9,521 bases of DNA from Planctomycetota bacterium (GTDB taxonomy: Bacteria; Planctomycetota; Phycisphaerae; Phycisphaerales; UBA1924). Below the pieces are notes generated by a model. It was not told the DNA's origin and searched no databases. It was given only the letters and a program-made list of their open reading frames with translations. A program made the translations under genes and the position numbers. Shown piece after piece: positions 7,287-9,521 of the stretch. Location: the NCBI GenBank assembly GCA_023429345.1, contig JAEYVB010000195.1, positions 1-9,521 of the forward strand. The letters run 5' to 3'. Numbering within the stretch: the first letter of the stretch is position 1; each line of letters starts with the position of its first letter.

Positions 7287-8132
7287 TCAGGCCCTTTCGG
7301 CGCGGCGCACCATCGGGTAGACGATCTTGAGGACCGCGCCGGGGCGCGGGGCGCCGATGCGCTCGGGGCGGCGGCTCAGTTCGAGGCTGCCGCCGACCTC
7401 GCGGACGACATCGCGGGCGAGGGCGAGGCCGACGCCGAGGCCCCCGGGCTTGGCGGAGATGCCGAAGTCGAGCGCCCGCACGGCGTCGCGGTCGCTGGCG
7501 AGGCCCTGGCCGTCGTCGGCGATGTCGATGAGGAGCAGGTCCACATCGGTGCCGGGGAGGGGCTGCAGGCCGATGAGCACGTCGATGCGGCCGCCGGTTT
7601 CGGGGGCGTGGTGGGCGCGGGCGATCGCCTCGAGGGCGTTGCGCAGCCCGTTGAGGATGACGGAGTACAGCGGGCCCGAGGGGACCTGCATGGCCTCGGT
7701 GGAGACGCGCAGGTCGAAGGTGACCTTCCGCTCGTCGGCCTCGGGGGTCAGGACATCGATCGCGTGCGCGGCGGCCTCGGCGATGGTGATCGGACGGGTG
7801 GGGTTCATCGTCGGCGAGCCGACGACGGAGGCGGAGCCCTTCATGGCGGCGTGAACGAGGTCGGCCATGCGCTCGAGGGCGCCGTAGACGGTCTCCACCT
7901 GGCGGCGGGCGGCTTCGAGCTCTTCAGCGCCGACGCCGGCAGCGCCGAGCGATCGCCTCGCGAGCCCGAGGCAGCGCATGGAGCCGTCGAGGAGGTTGCG
8001 CAGCTCGTGCGAGAGGGTGGTGATCCGCTCGATGGCGTAGGGGCCATCCGCCGGGTCGGGGGGCGAACCCTGAGTCCGAGAACTCAGGCGGAGCGTCCCC
8101 GGGCGGGGTTGTCGCGGGTCACGGTGCTGCAT
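7287..8132 (-). CDS. Soluble sensor-less histidine kinase
   Basis: This 281-residue protein contains only a kinase core. The dimerisation/phospho-acceptor helix carries LSHELRNLL with H42. The HATPase_c domain has the N-box (NGLRNALEAI, N161/N165), the G1 box DDGQGL (206-211) and the G2 box GGLGVGLALARDV (from 230). No transmembrane segment, PAS, GAF or HAMP domain is seen; only about 35 basic, Pro/Ser-rich residues precede the H-box. It is therefore probably cytoplasmic and either senses through another protein or through its own short N-terminus. Two starts are possible: the ATG at 8144, and the ATG at 8132 chosen here because GGAGAG sits at ideal spacing before it; an in-frame TAG lies just upstream of the first. 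It is followed after 35 bases by the response regulator gene, its likely phosphotransfer partner. Confidence 0.9.
   Translation of the reverse strand: MQHRDPRQPRPGTLRLSSRTQGSPPDPADGPYAIERITTLSHELRNLLDGSMRCLGLARRSLGAAGVGAEELEAARRQVETVYGALERMADLVHAAMKGSASVVGSPTMNPTRPITIAEAAAHAIDVLTPEADERKVTFDLRVSTEAMQVPSGPLYSVILNGLRNALEAIARAHHAPETGGRIDVLIGLQPLPGTDVDLLLIDIADDGQGLASDRDAVRALDFGISAKPGGLGVGLALARDVVREVGGSLELSRRPERIGAPRPGAVLKIVYPMVRRAERA
8069..8088. repeat. Perfect 7-base inverted repeat in the kinase N-terminal coding region
   Basis: CCTGAGT and ACTCAGG are separated by six bases. The repeat lies in codons for the poorly conserved kinase N-terminus. Related TGAGT/ACTCA sequences occur at 7279-7289 (TGAGT-G-ACTCA, over the kinase stop codon) and as CCTGAGTGAACAGG at 8164-8177 upstream of the kinase gene. 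It could be an RNA hairpin or a protein-binding site, or chance. Confidence 0.4.
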
Positions 8133-8136
8133 TGCT

Positions 8137-8142
8137 CTCTCC
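8137..8142 (-). promoter_or_regulatory. Ribosome binding site that decides the kinase start
   Basis: GGAGAG on the minus strand is followed by AGCA and then the ATG at 8132-8130. The site overlaps the earlier in-frame ATG at 8144, which has only a more distant AAGGGG, so translation probably begins at 8132. Confidence 0.45.
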
Positions 8143-8144
8143 AT

Positions 8145-8277
8145 CGACGCCTACGCCCCTTCCCCTGAGTGAACAGGCGCTTCATTCCGCCCATTCTCTC
8201 GGTCTTTCGGCCGGGGGCGATGCCCGCGGTCAACATCGCCCGTCCGTGCCGCCCATAAGCATGGTCCGGGTGCGCAC
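8145..8277 (-). other. Leader region between the ileS terminator and the kinase gene
   Basis: This is presumably where the promoter of the two-component operon lies. Two partial signals are visible on the minus strand. TTGACC at 8233-8228 resembles a -35 box, but no good -10 follows at normal spacing. A perfect GGCACG -24 half-site at 8250-8245 is followed by a GC one base too close to fit the -12 position. A short basic open frame starts at 8194 or 8185. None of these is strong enough to call on its own. Confidence 0.25.
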
Positions 8278-8314
8278 GGAAGGAAAGCGGCCGCGCCTTG
8301 GGGGGCGCGGCCGC
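8278..8314 (-). terminator. Rho-independent-type terminator of the isoleucyl-tRNA synthetase gene
   Basis: A perfect 11-base-pair inverted repeat (GCGGCCGCGCC at 8287-8297 and GGCGCGGCCGC at 8304-8314) closes a six-base loop. On the minus strand the stem is followed by TTTCCTTCC, a short pyrimidine tract. It stands 50 bases after the synthetase stop codon and before the kinase operon, so it probably separates the two transcripts. The U-run is short, so termination may be incomplete. Confidence 0.75.
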
Positions 8315-8332
8315 GGGTCGGTGTGTGAGGGC

Positions 8333-8359
8333 TGTGCGGGGTGTGCGGGGTGTGCGGCG
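8333..8359. repeat. Three tandem 9-base units after the synthetase gene
   Basis: TGTGCGGGG occurs at 8333-8341 and 8342-8350, and TGTGCGGCG at 8351-8359. The tract lies between the ileS stop codon and the terminator hairpin. It looks like a small slippage-prone repeat and no function is evident. Confidence 0.6.
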
Positions 8360-8363
8360 ATTT

Positions 8364-9521
8364 TCAGGCGAGACCGACGGCTTCGGCGTCGCGGTCGGTG
8401 AGCATGCCGCCATCGCTGCGCTGGCGGACGGTGCCGTCGCGCTTCCAGGAACGCTCGCAGCGGGGCTCAGCGCGGAGGTCCAGGACGCGGGGCGCGGGCG
8501 CGGCGGGGTCGAGCTCGACGCGGCTGACGCCGAGCAGATCGGCAAGATCCGCGCGGTCGAAGCGGGCGAGGACGCCGTCGGGGTCGGGGAGCACGAGCCC
8601 CGCGTCGAGGGGGTTCTCGACGCCGAGCTCGCCCTTGCCCCGTTCGAGGGCGGCGAGGGCGCGGTCGCGGACATCCATGGCGTGAATCCATCCGGGGTCG
8701 GCCTGGACGCCGAAGCTGGGGATGAACGTTTCGAGGTGGACGGAGCGGGAACGCTCTTTGGCGTCGAGGCCGTGGAGGGCGAGGTAGGCCTCGTCCGCGG
8801 TGTGGCAGAGCACGGGGGCCAGGAGGCGGCAGAGGCCGTCGGTGAGCTGGAAGAGCGTGCGCTGCGAGCGGCGGCGGCGCGGCGAATCGGGCCTGTCGCA
8901 GTAGAGGCGGTCCTTGATGGCGGCGAGGTAGACGGCCGAGAGCGTGTCGTTGCAGAAGTCGTAGAGGAGCTTCTGCGCGGTCTGGAAGTCGTAGCGCTCG
9001 TAGGCGGCGGTGATGTCGGCGGTGGCGAGCGCGTAGCGCGAGAGGACCCAGGCGTCGAGGTCGGTGGGGCGGCACTCGGCGGACCGGGGTTCGCCGGGGG
9101 GGAGGTCGGAGAGGTTGCTGAGCATGAAGCGGACGGTGTTGCGGACCTTGCGGTAGCTTTCGCCGGCGAGCTCGAAGAACTCGCGGTCGACCTTCATGTC
9201 GTTCTCGTAGGAGAGCGAGGCGACCCACCAGCGCAGGACATCGACGCCGAACTCGGCGAAGAGGTCCTCGATGGTGTCGCCCTTGCTCTTGCTGAGCTTG
9301 CGGCCCTCCTTGTTGACGGTGAAGCCGTGGGTGAGGAGGGTGCGGTAGGGCGGGACGCCCATGACGCCGAGGGAGGGAAGGAGGGAGCTCTGGAACCAGC
9401 CGCGGTGCTGGTCGGCGCCCTCGAGGTAGAGGTCGCAGGGGAAGGCCTTGCCGCCGGAACGCTCGCGCATGACGGCGTTCCAGGAGGAGCCGGACTCGAA
9501 CCAGACGTCGAGGATGTCGGG
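8364..9521 (-). CDS. ileS: Isoleucyl-tRNA synthetase, C-terminal part (N-terminus beyond right edge)
   Basis: The visible 385 residues are the end of a class I aminoacyl-tRNA synthetase that charges tRNA-Ile in the cytoplasm. The fragment starts PDILDVWFESGSSWNAVM, then has YLEGADQHRGWFQSSLL, the IleRS-specific form of this segment. The KMSKS-type signature is KLSKS at fragment residues 75-79, followed by the anticodon-binding helical domain with VRNTVRFMLSNL and the AWVLSRY region. The C-terminus should hold a zinc-binding segment of the CPRCW...LCxRC type, but here it reads CERSW at 355-359 and LTDRDAEAV from 374, so three of the four expected cysteines are absent. The alignment pattern (W and spacing kept) indicates a degenerate finger. 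The Rossmann HIGH region and the editing domain lie outside the window. A terminator follows at 8278-8314. Confidence 0.96.
   Translation of the reverse strand, partial: PDILDVWFESGSSWNAVMRERSGGKAFPCDLYLEGADQHRGWFQSSLLPSLGVMGVPPYRTLLTHGFTVNKEGRKLSKSKGDTIEDLFAEFGVDVLRWWVASLSYENDMKVDREFFELAGESYRKVRNTVRFMLSNLSDLPPGEPRSAECRPTDLDAWVLSRYALATADITAAYERYDFQTAQKLLYDFCNDTLSAVYLAAIKDRLYCDRPDSPRRRRSQRTLFQLTDGLCRLLAPVLCHTADEAYLALHGLDAKERSRSVHLETFIPSFGVQADPGWIHAMDVRDRALAALERGKGELGVENPLDAGLVLPDPDGVLARFDRADLADLLGVSRVELDPAAPAPRVLDLRAEPRCERSWKRDGTVRQRSDGGMLTDRDAEAVGLA

Noticed and set aside
8084..8194. Short basic open frame (MGGMKRLFTQGKGRRRRW...) overlapping the kinase start
   Set aside because: It has a weak GGCGGA before its second ATG, but Arg richness and overlap with the kinase in another frame fit a chance frame; no support for translation.

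Overview
The window is a GC-rich bacterial segment in which every supported gene lies on the minus strand, so transcription runs from high to low coordinates. The type of secreted cytochrome and propeller proteins, the base composition and the sigma-54 regulator suggest a member of the PVC group, most likely Planctomycetota (perhaps Phycisphaerae). This is recognition by family resemblance, and no species can be named from the sequence alone.

In order of transcription: (1) 9521-8364, the C-terminal part of isoleucyl-tRNA synthetase (the rest lies beyond the window), followed by a strong GC hairpin at 8287-8314 that probably ends its transcript. (2) 8132-7287 and 7251-5764, a two-component pair: a soluble histidine kinase with no recognisable sensor domain, then an NtrC-type response regulator (receiver, sigma-54 AAA+, Fis-type HTH). 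(3) 5653-2810 and 2813-621, two large exported proteins whose genes overlap by four bases (GTGA): a membrane-anchored or secreted cytochrome c with five CxxCH sites, and a signal-peptide-bearing protein with a jelly-roll-like region and a sorbosone-dehydrogenase-like beta-propeller. (4) 521 to the left edge, the N-terminal part of a FIST-domain protein.

The most interesting unit is (2)+(3). A kinase/sigma-54 activator pair sits directly upstream of a translationally coupled cytochrome/propeller pair. I infer an extracytoplasmic oxidation module in which the propeller protein binds or oxidises an unknown substrate and the pentaheme protein accepts electrons, possibly under control of the two-component system. 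The substrate is not visible in the sequence, and I found no consensus -24/-12 promoter that would prove the regulatory link.

The gaps are short (522-620, 5654-5763, 7252-7286, 8145-8363). No tRNA, rRNA, CRISPR array, insertion sequence or integrase is seen. Very long plus-strand open frames opposite the real genes are judged to be shadows caused by high GC.
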